Assembly: GCA_964630925.1 (NCBI GenBank)
Contig: CAZVZK010000005.1
Span: forward strand, 77,071 to 141,070
Origin: RGDT01 sp964630925
Lineage (GTDB): Bacteria > Planctomycetota > Planctomycetia > Gemmatales > Gemmataceae
Length of the DNA: 64,000 nucleotides
Reading direction: 5' to 3'
Under the pieces are notes generated by a model. The model did not search any database and was not told the DNA's origin. It worked only from the letters and a program-made list of their open reading frames with translations. The first letter of the stretch is position 1; every line of letters begins with the position of its first letter. Shown here piece by piece: positions 40,469 to 48,678 of the stretch. The translations under genes were made by a program, and so were the position numbers.

Positions 40469-41290
40469 TCATTCCACGAGCTGCCCCGCCAGCAGGCGCC
40501 GCACCGACTCACTGAACAACCACTTGATCAAGCCGTCCAGCAACAGGAGGCCCAGACCCAGCCCCCACCGCCGCAGCCGCGCCGACGGCTCGCTCAACTT
40601 CTCACCGGTGAGCCTCTCCAGCGAAAAGCTCGCCAGCTCGGAGACGATGAACAGGAACCCGATGCCACGCACCACCGACCACGGGTGCCACGCCAGGAAG
40701 CTCACCGGGCCGAAGTGCGAGTGGGCGAGATACTGGCCGACGTAGAAGTTCATCAGGTCCAATTCATGCAGCCCCTGCGCCAGCGGCCACAGCCCCAGTG
40801 ATAGGTAGCCCGACACCACCATGACCACCGCGATCAGCACGTGGAACCGCAGCCAGTTCCGCGGCTCGTATGCCCCGGTGGCCCCGGTCAGGAGCCACTC
40901 GTGGGTGTCCCGCCAGTATTCTTCGCCCTTCGGCATCGACAAGGCAAGGCGCCCCGGATCATGGGCCGCCAGCGTGGCGAATGTGATGCAGTGAATCAGG
41001 AACGCGAACATCAGGCAGGTGAGCGACGGCCAGGCCGTCCCCCGCGCCGCCGACGCCAGCAGCAGCGGGACGCCCAGTAGCGCCGTCACCAGATGGCTGG
41101 TGCGGACGCCGGTGGCATAATCGGCCAGCACCGGCAGGACGCCGATCAGCAGGGCGACGCCCAGGCAGATCGGCCAGGGGGCGAGGCCGGCGTCGAGGGC
41201 GCGGAAGGCCGCGAGCCACTCGGCGGTCCACTTGCGGGGGAAGCCCACGGGCCCGACCCACCCGCCCCGCAGCCAGAACGGCCTGCTCAC
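40469..41290 (-). CDS. multi-pass membrane protein of unknown function
   Basis: 273 residues. The start is GTG 41290, which overlaps the stop of the upstream small gene (GTGA); a longer open frame exists only because of overlap with that gene. About six hydrophobic helices are visible (for example PICLGVALLIGVLPVLADYA, VTALLGVPLLLASAARGTAW, VLIAVVMVVSGYLSLGLW and a C-terminal GLGLGLLLLDGLIKWLF). Histidines and acidic residues lie between helices (THEWLLTG, GQYLAHSHFGPV). No transporter or enzyme family is recognised. Confidence 0.8.
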   Translation of the reverse strand: MSRPFWLRGGWVGPVGFPRKWTAEWLAAFRALDAGLAPWPICLGVALLIGVLPVLADYATGVRTSHLVTALLGVPLLLASAARGTAWPSLTCLMFAFLIHCITFATLAAHDPGRLALSMPKGEEYWRDTHEWLLTGATGAYEPRNWLRFHVLIAVVMVVSGYLSLGLWPLAQGLHELDLMNFYVGQYLAHSHFGPVSFLAWHPWSVVRGIGFLFIVSELASFSLERLTGEKLSEPSARLRRWGLGLGLLLLDGLIKWLFSESVRRLLAGQLVE

Positions 41291-41529
41291 CGGCGCGGGA
41301 TGGGGATGAAGAGTATGCCTGTGGTGGAGTACAGGATGGCGTTGCCGACGCCGAAGATCAGGATGAAGATGACCCACCCGATGATCTGGCTGCTGCAGTC
41401 GTCGTCGCCGCCGCCGCCGCCACCGCCGTCGTCGGTGCTCTGCTTGAAGCCGCCGCCCTTGAACTCGTCGCGGCGGACGTCGTAATCATCGCGGCCACGG
41501 TCGTCGCCGCGCCTGTAGTCACCGGCCAT
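41287..41529 (-). CDS. small membrane protein with charged Gly-rich N-terminus
   Basis: 80 residues from ATG 41529. The first half is charged and ends in a run of seven glycines (about residues 35-41) encoded by GCC/GGC-type repeats near 41408-41430; then comes a single hydrophobic segment (IIGWVIFILIFGVGNAILY). The stop overlaps the GTG of the next membrane protein, implying coupling. The GC triplet run makes the Gly stretch length potentially variable. Function unknown. Confidence 0.75.
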   Translation of the reverse strand: MAGDYRRGDDRGRDDYDVRRDEFKGGGFKQSTDDGGGGGGGDDDCSSQIIGWVIFILIFGVGNAILYSTTGILFIPIPRR

Positions 41530-41576
41530 GATCGCCGCCCTCCTGTGGGCCTGTGGAAGGAATACTCACCCGTCAA

Positions 41577-42188
41577 TCACTCCGCCAGGATGGCGGCGGC
41601 CCGCTCCGCGAGGGGCCTCTCGTCCGGGCCGCGCCGCGCGGCCCGTGAGTGGGCATACTCCAGGAGCGCCCGCAGCTCCGGCGTGGCGTCGCCGGCCCCG
41701 TCCAGGGCCGCCTCGATCCACGCCACCGCGCCCTCCCTTTGGGACAAGTTACCCGCCGCGAGCGTCATCCGCAAGCGTGACAGTGTCCATTCGCGCAGCC
41801 AGGCCGGCGCCTCACCCGTCAGCCGCCGCGCGAGGCGCCCCCCGCGGCGCGTGTCCTCGTCCTCCATCCACGCACCGTAAAGACGCTCCAGGCCCAGGAA
41901 TTCCGGCTCGTGCATCGGCGTCCGGGGGGCCTTCTTCTTCAGCTCCTTGTAGGTCGTCTCGAGGGCCTCCTCCGCCGGCGTCACACGCTGCAGGAGCGCC
42001 AGCGCCGACTCCGCCTTACCGTCCAGGGGGAGATACGTCTCCTTCGCGTAATACTCGAAGATGCGTGTCCGCAGCGTCCACGGGATCAGCGACAGCCCCG
42101 CCGCGATGAGGAACGCGGCGGCCAGGAGCCAGAGCTGCCCGTCGGCGGTGCGTAGGGCGGCCCGCCAGCGGCGTAGCGTCACGTTCAT
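41577..42188 (-). CDS. membrane-anchored protein of the ABC exporter operon
   Basis: 203 residues. ATG 42188 overlaps the stop of the ABC permease gene (ATGA). One transmembrane helix near the N-terminus (LWLLAAAFLIAAGLSLIPW) is followed by a helical, charged domain (LALLQRVTPAEEALETTYKE). No known family is seen. The coupling to the permease and ATPase genes suggests it is an accessory part of the same transporter, perhaps a periplasmic or membrane-proximal subunit. Confidence 0.82.
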   Translation of the reverse strand: MNVTLRRWRAALRTADGQLWLLAAAFLIAAGLSLIPWTLRTRIFEYYAKETYLPLDGKAESALALLQRVTPAEEALETTYKELKKKAPRTPMHEPEFLGLERLYGAWMEDEDTRRGGRLARRLTGEAPAWLREWTLSRLRMTLAAGNLSQREGAVAWIEAALDGAGDATPELRALLEYAHSRAARRGPDERPLAERAAAILAE

Positions 42189-43807
42189 TCGGCACCCCCC
42201 AGCCGCAGCATCCACACGCCCGCGCGCCGCCTGAGCAACACCCACGCCAACGGCACCGCCGCCAGCACGGCCACCCAGTACAGGGGATAACGGGCGCAGA
42301 GCTGATGCAGGACGGCCAGCGCCCCCGCCGTCGTCCCCAGCCCCAGCAGCGGCAGCGGCGGCAGCGCCAGCCCCGCGCCGCGCGCCTGCGGCAGGCTGAA
42401 CGGCAGCGCCGGCGACACAAGCCACAGCGACGCCAGGATGAACGCCCACGTCAGCCCCCAGGCGTAGACCGCGTGCAGCGTCCCCGACAACGGCGAGCCC
42501 CAGGCGATCCCGGCGGCGACGCCGAGGGCGATGCACAGCGGCGTCACCACCCAGAGCATCACCGCCTTGCACGCGCCCTCGGCGAGCGCCAGTGGGTCGG
42601 CGACAGGGGCGCTACGGAGGAGCCAGCCGCCGGCGGAGTCCTTGCTGTACGCGATGTTGTAGACCAGCGACGGCGCCCCCATCGGCAGGACGAAGAAGGC
42701 CAGCAGGGTGAGCATCCCGCGTGCGGGGTCCGGCCCGGCCATCGGGTCGGCGAGCTGCCCCGTGGCGATGCCGACGGCGGCGGCGACGGCGGCGAGCTGG
42801 AAGCCGAACAGGCAGCGCAGGCCGAGGGCCGGGTCGCGGCGCAGGAACGTCACCGCCAGCCAGTACCCCGCACGCGCCTCCGGCCCTCCCGCCAGCCAGC
42901 CGCCCGGCAGGCCGCCGAGGCGTCCGGCGGGCATGGGCCGGGCCGCCCCCGCCGAATGCTCCACCGGCTGGAGGGTGGCGTACACCGACGCCAGCCGCAG
43001 ACCCGCCGCCAGCAGCGCCACCACGCCGACGCCGAACAGGATGAGGAAGCAGTACACGGCCGAGGTGTCCGGCGTATAACTGGCCCGCTCGACGAAGCGC
43101 GCCAGCCACGCCGGCGGCGTCTGCTCGACCCAGTCCGGGGGGAACGCCCCCCAGACGAGGAGGGAGGAGAACCCGCCGCGGAGAAGGAGCTGACCGCCGT
43201 AGAACACGACCATGATGAGGACGATCTGCACCCAGCTCAGGACGGCCTTGACCGACTGGAGGTAAGGCCCGTCCGGCACCACGGTCAGGAGGATAACGAC
43301 GACGGCCACCGTCGCCAGCCCGCCCGCCAGGGCCGCGGCGAGATAGGCGGGGGCGAACCAAGGCCCCGCGTCTCGGAGGGTGGCGCCGCAGACCGCCGGC
43401 ACGATGTTGAGGGCGAGGAACATGAGGGCGAAGTAGAAGAGGAGGTTCGCCAGCCGGGCGGCGGCGTAGGTGCGTGGCGGGACGGGGCGGTGGCCGATGA
43501 CCATGAGGTCGGCGGGGTTGAGGGCCGCCTCCTGGAACTCGACCACGACGGCGGAGGCGGTCATCAGCAGCGAGAGCGTGAGGTTCACGAGAACGAAGAG
43601 GAACACGTCAGCCCGGGCGTACAGGAATCCACACGTCAGCATCGACAGGACGAGGAGCTGCCCGACGACGATGAACAATGGCGTGAGGGCGTAGACGTGC
43701 TTGGACGCCGTGGCGGCGGCGTAGTGCTGGCCGCGCAGGTCCATGATGATGAACGCCCGCGTCAGGGCGAGGAAGGCACGCGGCTCGATGCCGAGGAGGC
43801 GGAGCAT
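42185..43807 (-). CDS. ABC transporter permease (ABC-2-like)
   Basis: 540 residues with about 12 hydrophobic helices (for example ALTPLFIVVGQLLVLSMLTC, LLFYFALMFLALNIVPAV, GLATVAVVVILLTVVPDGPY, AFILASLWLVSPALPFSL). It carries no ATPase motif. It starts four bases after the ATP-binding subunit gene ends and overlaps the following accessory gene, so the three form one transcription unit. By its arrangement it is the membrane subunit of an export system for a lipid, polysaccharide or drug-like substrate; the substrate is unknown. Confidence 0.88.
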   Translation of the reverse strand: MLRLLGIEPRAFLALTRAFIIMDLRGQHYAAATASKHVYALTPLFIVVGQLLVLSMLTCGFLYARADVFLFVLVNLTLSLLMTASAVVVEFQEAALNPADLMVIGHRPVPPRTYAAARLANLLFYFALMFLALNIVPAVCGATLRDAGPWFAPAYLAAALAGGLATVAVVVILLTVVPDGPYLQSVKAVLSWVQIVLIMVVFYGGQLLLRGGFSSLLVWGAFPPDWVEQTPPAWLARFVERASYTPDTSAVYCFLILFGVGVVALLAAGLRLASVYATLQPVEHSAGAARPMPAGRLGGLPGGWLAGGPEARAGYWLAVTFLRRDPALGLRCLFGFQLAAVAAAVGIATGQLADPMAGPDPARGMLTLLAFFVLPMGAPSLVYNIAYSKDSAGGWLLRSAPVADPLALAEGACKAVMLWVVTPLCIALGVAAGIAWGSPLSGTLHAVYAWGLTWAFILASLWLVSPALPFSLPQARGAGLALPPLPLLGLGTTAGALAVLHQLCARYPLYWVAVLAAVPLAWVLLRRRAGVWMLRLGGAE

Positions 43808-43811
43808 GGCG

Positions 43812-44648
43812 TCACCCCTTCCCCCCGGCCAGGGCCTTGATGAATTCGCGTGCCCCCTCGTCGGCCTGCTCCGGCCTGGTGAGCTGACGGAACACCGCCT
43901 CGACGGTGCCTCCGGGGATGCGCTTCATGAACGCCTCGGTGGCGTCGTCGGCGACGATGGCGCCGTCGGCGATCACAACCACCCGCTGGCACAGGCGCTG
44001 GACGATCTCGAAGATGTGCGTGCAGAAGAGGATCGACTTGCCGCGTTGGACGAGCGATTCGAGGATGGTGCGCAGGGCCATGCCGCTGTTGGCGTCGAGG
44101 CCGTTGAGCGGCTCGTCGAGGAGGAGGACGTCGGGGTCGTGGACCAGGGCGGCGATGATGAGGACCTTCTGCCGCTGGCCGCGCGAGAGGGTCTCGGCGG
44201 GCCGGTCGGCGTGGGGGGCCAGCTCGAACGCGCTCAGCATCTTGGTGATGCGCTCCGCCGCGACACCTCGCTCCATGTGGTGCAATTCGGCGACGAGCGA
44301 CAGATATTCGTTGGGGGTGAGCGTCTCGTAGAGGGCGGCGGAGTCGGGGACGTATCCCAGCCTCTGCTTGGCGGCGAGGGGCTCGGCGGCGACATCGTGG
44401 CCGCACACCTTGACGGTGCCGCCGCCGGGGCGGATGAGGCCGGCGACGATCTTGACGGTGGTGGACTTGCCGGCGCCGTTGGGGCCGAGGTAGGCGACCG
44501 CCTCGCCGGGCTTGACGGTGAAGGAGACGCCCTTCAACACGTCGCGCTCGCCGTACCGTTTCGAGAGCCGGCTGATCTCCAGCAAGGCGGGGATCCCAGG
44601 AGGGCGGTGGTGTGAGGGATGGGGTACGCCCGCCGGGCCGGATGTCAA
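43812..44648 (-). CDS. ABC transporter ATP-binding protein
   Basis: 278 residues. Complete nucleotide-binding domain: Walker A GPNGAGKST, Q-loop region AKQRLGYVPDSAALYETLTP, signature LSRGQRQKV, Walker B VLLLDEPLNGLD and the switch His in FCTHIFE. The start at ATG 44648 adds about 20 poorly conserved residues; a start close to LLEISRLSKRYG (about 44590) is also possible. It is the ATPase of the exporter whose permease follows after four bases, and is divergent from argH across a 62-bp promoter region. Confidence 0.95.
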   Translation of the reverse strand: MTSGPAGVPHPSHHRPPGIPALLEISRLSKRYGERDVLKGVSFTVKPGEAVAYLGPNGAGKSTTVKIVAGLIRPGGGTVKVCGHDVAAEPLAAKQRLGYVPDSAALYETLTPNEYLSLVAELHHMERGVAAERITKMLSAFELAPHADRPAETLSRGQRQKVLIIAALVHDPDVLLLDEPLNGLDANSGMALRTILESLVQRGKSILFCTHIFEIVQRLCQRVVVIADGAIVADDATEAFMKRIPGGTVEAVFRQLTRPEQADEGAREFIKALAGGKG

Positions 44649-44652
44649 GGGG

Positions 44653-44680
44653 ACGACACCGCCCGCGCCCGCCGTACAAT
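44653..44680 (+). promoter_or_regulatory. possible sigma-70-type promoter of argH
   Basis: ACGACA (44653-44658), 16-bp spacer, TACAAT (44675-44680), 30 bp upstream of the argH start. The -10 box is good, the -35 box matches the consensus at four of six positions. It lies in the short gap to the divergent ABC gene. Confidence 0.4.
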
Positions 44681-44710
44681 CTCATCTGACGAAACCATAT
44701 TGAGGCGCGC

Positions 44711-46087
44711 ATGAGCCAGAAGCAGTGGGGCGGCAGGTTCACCGGCGGCACCGACGCGGCCGTCGAGGCGTTCACCGAGTCCATCTCCTACGACAAACGC
44801 CTGTGGCGGCACGACATCCGCGCCTCACAGGCCCACGCCGCCATGCTCGCCGGCCAGGGCATCATCAGCCACGACGAGGCCGGCCGCATCTCCGAAGCCC
44901 TCGACGCCATCGGCCTCGACATCGTGCAGGGCAACTTCACCTATTCGACGGCCCTCGAAGACATCCACACCCACATCGAACGCGCCCTCATCGAGCGCCT
45001 GGGCGACACGGGCCGCAAGCTGCACACCGCCCGCAGCCGCAACGACCAGATCGTCACCGACGTGAAACTCTGGGTGCGCGACTCCCTCGACGACATCCTC
45101 GTCCGCCTGCGCGAGCTACAGGCGGCGTTCGTCGATGCGGCGGCGCGGCACGAGGGCGTCATCATCCCCGGCTACACGCACCTGCAGCGTGCCCAGCCGG
45201 TCCTGGCGGCCCATTACTTCCTCGCCTACGTCGAGAAGCTGGAGCGCGACAGGGAACGCCTCATCGACTGCCGCAAGCGTGTCAACGTCCTGCCGCTCGG
45301 GGCGGCGGCCCTCGCCGGCACCTCCCTCCCCATCGACCGCGACGCGGTGGCCCGCTCGCTCGGCTTCGAGGGGGTGGCGGCCAATTCGCTCGACGTCTCC
45401 AGCGACCGTGATTTCCTGCTGGAGTACGTCTTCTGCCTGTCGATGATCGCCCTGCACCTGGGCGGGTGGGCGGAGGAGTGGGTGTTGTGGGCGACCACGG
45501 AGTTCGGCTTCCTCGACCTGCCGGATGCGTTCTGCACCGGGTCGAGCATCATGCCACACAAGAAGAACCCCGACGTGCTGGAGCTGACGCGCGGCAAGAC
45601 GGCCCGCGTCGTCGCCTCCCTCCAGCGTCTCATGGTGCTGGTGAAGGGCCTGCCGCTGGCGTACAACCGGGACCTCCAGGAGGACAAGGAGGCCCTCTTC
45701 GACGCGGCGGACACCGTGAGCGCCTGTTTGTGCGTGGCGGCGCCGCTGGTGCGGCAAACGTCGCTACGGCGGGACGTGATCGCGGCGCGGCTGGAGGACG
45801 GATTCCTCGACGCGACGACGTTGATGGAGCATTTGATCCAGGCCGGCGTGCCGATGCGGTCGGCGCATGAGGCCGTGGGCAATCTGGTGCGCCTGTGCGA
45901 GGGGCGCCGGTGCCGGCTGGCCGACTTGCCGCCGGTCGAGTTCGATTCGATCCGCCCCGGCCTGTCGCCGGGGGTATACAAGGTGTTGGGCGTGGCCAAC
46001 GCCCTGGCGTCGTTCCGTTCCGCGGGGTCCACCGCCCCGGAGAAGGTGCGCGAACAGCTCCAGGCGTGGCAGGGCCTTCTGGGATAG
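44711..46087 (+). CDS. argH: argininosuccinate lyase
   Basis: 458 residues, ATG 44711, normal family length. The fumarase/aspartase-superfamily signature GSSIMPHKKNPD with its catalytic Ser is present (about residues 279-290), along with MSQKQWGGRFTGGTDAAVEA at the N-terminus, HTARSRNDQIVTDVKLW and GYTHLQRAQPV. It cleaves argininosuccinate to arginine and fumarate, the last step of arginine synthesis. It is followed, after a heptamer hairpin, by lysA. No argG is in the window. Confidence 0.98.
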   Translation: MSQKQWGGRFTGGTDAAVEAFTESISYDKRLWRHDIRASQAHAAMLAGQGIISHDEAGRISEALDAIGLDIVQGNFTYSTALEDIHTHIERALIERLGDTGRKLHTARSRNDQIVTDVKLWVRDSLDDILVRLRELQAAFVDAAARHEGVIIPGYTHLQRAQPVLAAHYFLAYVEKLERDRERLIDCRKRVNVLPLGAAALAGTSLPIDRDAVARSLGFEGVAANSLDVSSDRDFLLEYVFCLSMIALHLGGWAEEWVLWATTEFGFLDLPDAFCTGSSIMPHKKNPDVLELTRGKTARVVASLQRLMVLVKGLPLAYNRDLQEDKEALFDAADTVSACLCVAAPLVRQTSLRRDVIAARLEDGFLDATTLMEHLIQAGVPMRSAHEAVGNLVRLCEGRRCRLADLPPVEFDSIRPGLSPGVYKVLGVANALASFRSAGSTAPEKVREQLQAWQGLLG

Positions 46088-46180
46088 TTTTCAGTTTTCA
46101 GTTTTCAGTTTTCAGTTAGCACGGGAGTGGGATGGCCCTCGTCAGGTGCTTGCTGAAAACTGAAAACTGAAAACTGAAAA
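46088..46180. repeat. heptamer tandem-inverted hairpin, TTTTCAG type
   Basis: Four perfect TTTTCAG units (46088-46115) face four perfect CTGAAAA units (46153-46180), the exact reverse complement: 28-bp arms with no mismatch and a 37-nt loop. It starts directly at the argH stop codon (TAG 46085-46087) and ends 14 bp before lysA, so any lysA ribosome-binding site (GGAGAGAGGAAG) lies just outside it. The AT-rich arms contrast with the GC-rich genes around. A fold could lower readthrough or protect the argH mRNA end. Confidence 0.9.
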
Positions 46181-46194
46181 CTGGAGAGAGGAAG

Positions 46195-47478
46195 ATGGAC
46201 CACTTTGAGTTCAAGAACCGTGTCCTGCACTGTGAGGATGTCCCCGTCCGCGAGCTGGCGGAGAAGTACGGGACGCCGCTCTTCGTCTACAGCAAGGCGA
46301 CGCTCCTGCACCACCTCGGCGCCATCCAGAAGGCGTTCGCGCCTGCCGCGCCGCTCATCTGTTACTCCATCAAGACCAACGGCAACCTGTCGCTGTGCCG
46401 CCTGATGCGCGAGGCCGGGAGCGGCTTCGACGTGACGAGCGGCGGCGAGCTCTTCCGCGCCCTCAAGGCTGGATCGACGGGCGACAAGATCGTCTTCGCA
46501 GGCGTCGGCAAGACCGACCCCGAGCTGAAGATGGCCCTCGACGCGGGGGTCGGGCTGTTCAACGTCGAGAGCGAGGAGGAGCTGCACAACCTGGGCCGGG
46601 TGGCGGCGTCGCTGGGCAAGGTGGCGAACGCGGCCCTGCGGGTCAACCCGGATCTGCCGCCCAAGACGCACGCCAAGACCGACACGTCCGTCAAGGGCGT
46701 CAAGTTCGGCCTCGACATCGAGACCGTCCTCGATGTGGCCAGGGGCATCCTCGGCAAACCGGGCGTGAAGGTGGTCGGACTGCACATGCACCTCGGCTCG
46801 CCGATCCTGTCGGCGGACCCTTACCGGATGGGCGCGGAGAAGGGGCTGCGCCTGATCTCGGAGCTGCGGAAGCAGGGCCACGAGATCGCCGTGCTGAACA
46901 TGGGCGGCGGCTTCGGCATCCATTACCGCAAGCAGGAGGCGCAGCCGGCCCAGGCGTTCGCGGATGTCATCCTGCCCGCGGTCGCGGAGTCGAAGTGCCG
47001 CCTGGTGCTGGAGCCCGGGCGGTTCATCGTCGGCAACGCCGGCATCCTCTTGAGCCGCGTTGTGTACACGAAGGAATCGGGCGGGAAGCATTTCCTGATC
47101 CAGGACGCGGCGATGAACGACCTCATCCGTCCGACGCTGTACGGGTCGTTCCACCGCATCTGGCCGGCGGAGCCGGCGGCGGGGCTGCCGGCGCCGCCCG
47201 AGGACTACGAGCACTTCATCCCCGACACGATCGCCCAGGACGTGGTCGGGCCGGTGTGCGAGTCCGGCGACTTCCTCGCCCAGGGGCGCTACCTGCCGAA
47301 GATGGCCGCCGGCGACTTGCTGGCGACGTTCAGCGCCGGGGCCTACGGGATGGCGATGAGCAGCAACTACAACGCCCGCCCGCGCGCCGCCGAGGTGCTG
47401 GTGGACGGGGCGACGCACCGGCTGATCCGCCGGCGCGAGACGTACGAGGACCTCATCCGCACGGAGGTCGAGGTGTGA
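46195..47478 (+). CDS. lysA: diaminopimelate decarboxylase
   Basis: 427 residues. PLP-dependent alanine-racemase-fold decarboxylase: the PLP Lys is in ICYSIKTNGN (Lys60), followed by FDVTSGGELFRALKAG, VVGLHMHLGSPI, VLNMGGGFGI (phosphate-binding loop), LEPGRFIVGNAGIL and GPVCESGDFLA with the family Cys. It removes CO2 from meso-diaminopimelate to give lysine, and also sets the diaminopimelate supply. A good ribosome-binding site (GAGAGAGGAAG) is just upstream. It lies 4 bases before the next gene. Confidence 0.98.
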   Translation: MDHFEFKNRVLHCEDVPVRELAEKYGTPLFVYSKATLLHHLGAIQKAFAPAAPLICYSIKTNGNLSLCRLMREAGSGFDVTSGGELFRALKAGSTGDKIVFAGVGKTDPELKMALDAGVGLFNVESEEELHNLGRVAASLGKVANAALRVNPDLPPKTHAKTDTSVKGVKFGLDIETVLDVARGILGKPGVKVVGLHMHLGSPILSADPYRMGAEKGLRLISELRKQGHEIAVLNMGGGFGIHYRKQEAQPAQAFADVILPAVAESKCRLVLEPGRFIVGNAGILLSRVVYTKESGGKHFLIQDAAMNDLIRPTLYGSFHRIWPAEPAAGLPAPPEDYEHFIPDTIAQDVVGPVCESGDFLAQGRYLPKMAAGDLLATFSAGAYGMAMSSNYNARPRAAEVLVDGATHRLIRRRETYEDLIRTEVEV

Positions 47479-47481
47479 GCC

Positions 47482-48399
47482 GTGCCGATCAACGACTTCG
47501 ACAAGGCGTGCCGGCGGATGGTGAAGGAGGCGCCACTCGCGTTCCTGCGCTGGATGTTCGTGGACTTCGACGCCGTCGCGCGTCAGGTCGGGTGGGTGGA
47601 CACGCGCCGGCTGGCCTTCCCCGGCGACCCGGACCAGACCGGCGACCTGGTGTTCGAGCTGGAGACGCTCCAGGTCGTCGCGCCGACGTGGGCGGTGGCG
47701 CTGGAGTTCCAGATCGAGCCGGCGGCCGAGATGTTCGGCTGGCTGCTGCGGTTCCTCGGCGTGATCCACAACGAGCGACACCCCGACGGCGAGCGTTCGA
47801 GCCGCTACCAGTTGGGGGCGGTAATCATCAACCTGACCGGGACCGCCCGATCGCTCCCGGCGTCGGCGTCGTACTCCTGGCCCGGCCGGCCGGAGATGTC
47901 GTGCGGGTTGAAGGCCCCCGAACGGCACCTGGAGACGGAGTCGGCTGAGGAGACCTTGGCTGCCATCGTCGCGGGGAGGTATGATCGAGCGTTGCTGCCG
48001 TGGATCCCGCTGATGAAGGGCGGGAGCGAGGCCGATGTGATCTCCCAATGGCTGGAGCAGGCGCGGCAGGAGCCGGACGACCGGAGGCGGGCCGATCTGG
48101 GGTACAATGCCCTTGTGTTCGCGGAGAAGAGCGCTGACCCGGCGGCGTGGAGAAAAGCACTGGAGGGCTGGGAGATGGTCAAGTCGCAGGTGATGGAGCA
48201 GTCGCGGGACGAGGGCCGCATCGAGAATGGGCAGAGCTCGCTCCTGCGGTTGCTTCGCGTGCGGACCAAGCAAGAGGTGCCGGCCGATCTGACCGACAAG
48301 ATCCGCGCCACGGCCGACCTCACCCGGTTGGAAGGTTGGCTCGACATCGCCGCGACTGTGGACGCCATTGACCCATTCCGCCAGCAGGCCGGCCTTTAG
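47482..48399 (+). CDS. Rpn-like (PD-(D/E)XK) nuclease-family protein
   Basis: 305 residues; GTG 47482 start, three bases after lysA, so probably on the same transcript. The N-terminal half fits a PD-(D/E)XK core in the Rpn/recombination-promoting nuclease style: Asp55 in TGDLVFEL and Glu75-x-Gln77 in VALEFQIEP. The C-terminus is helical (SSLLRLLRVRTKQEVPADLT ... LEGWLDIAATVDAIDPFRQQ), like the ends of Rpn/DUF4351 relatives. Known Rpn members nick DNA and raise recombination; here the assignment is by pattern only. The last 240 bp are tandemly duplicated just downstream. Confidence 0.8.
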   Translation: MPINDFDKACRRMVKEAPLAFLRWMFVDFDAVARQVGWVDTRRLAFPGDPDQTGDLVFELETLQVVAPTWAVALEFQIEPAAEMFGWLLRFLGVIHNERHPDGERSSRYQLGAVIINLTGTARSLPASASYSWPGRPEMSCGLKAPERHLETESAEETLAAIVAGRYDRALLPWIPLMKGGSEADVISQWLEQARQEPDDRRRADLGYNALVFAEKSADPAAWRKALEGWEMVKSQVMEQSRDEGRIENGQSSLLRLLRVRTKQEVPADLTDKIRATADLTRLEGWLDIAATVDAIDPFRQQAGL

Positions 48400-48401
48400 T
48401 C

Positions 48402-48627
48402 GGAGGGCTGGGAGATGGTCAAGTCGCAAGTCATGGAAGAAACCAGGGTTGAGTACGCGCGGATTACCCTGTTGCGGCTGCTTCGTGTGCGGACCAAGCA
48501 AGACGCGCCGGCCGATCTGGTCGATACCATCCAAGCAACCGCCGACCTCGCCCAGCTGGAAGGCTGCCTCGACATCGCCGCCAACGTTATCTCCCTCGAC
48601 GCCTTCCGTCAGCAGACCGGCCTGTGA
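48402..48627 (+). pseudogene. tandem duplicate of the 3' end of the Rpn-like gene
   Basis: This stretch repeats 48162-48387 at a constant offset of 240 bp: GGAGGGCTGGGAGATGGTCA appears at both 48162 and 48402, and the encoded ends correspond (LLRLLRVRTKQ-(E/D)-(V/A)-PADL, and DxFRQQ-(A/T)-GL). An ATG at 48415 opens a 70-codon frame, but it lacks the nuclease core, so it is more likely a gene remnant than an independent gene. It has drifted enough that the copy is not recent. Confidence 0.7.
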
Positions 48628-48678
48628 ATCATTCCCCGCCCGTGCGGCGGGGTACCCGAACAACGCTGGAGGCCCGTC

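Noticed and set aside
41408..41430. GCC triplet repeat as an expandable microsatellite
   Set aside because: It simply encodes a short Gly run in a small membrane protein; too short to claim instability, so mentioned only in that gene.
46088..46180. CRISPR-like array
   Set aside because: The units are only seven bases, adjacent without spacers, and the second half is inverted.
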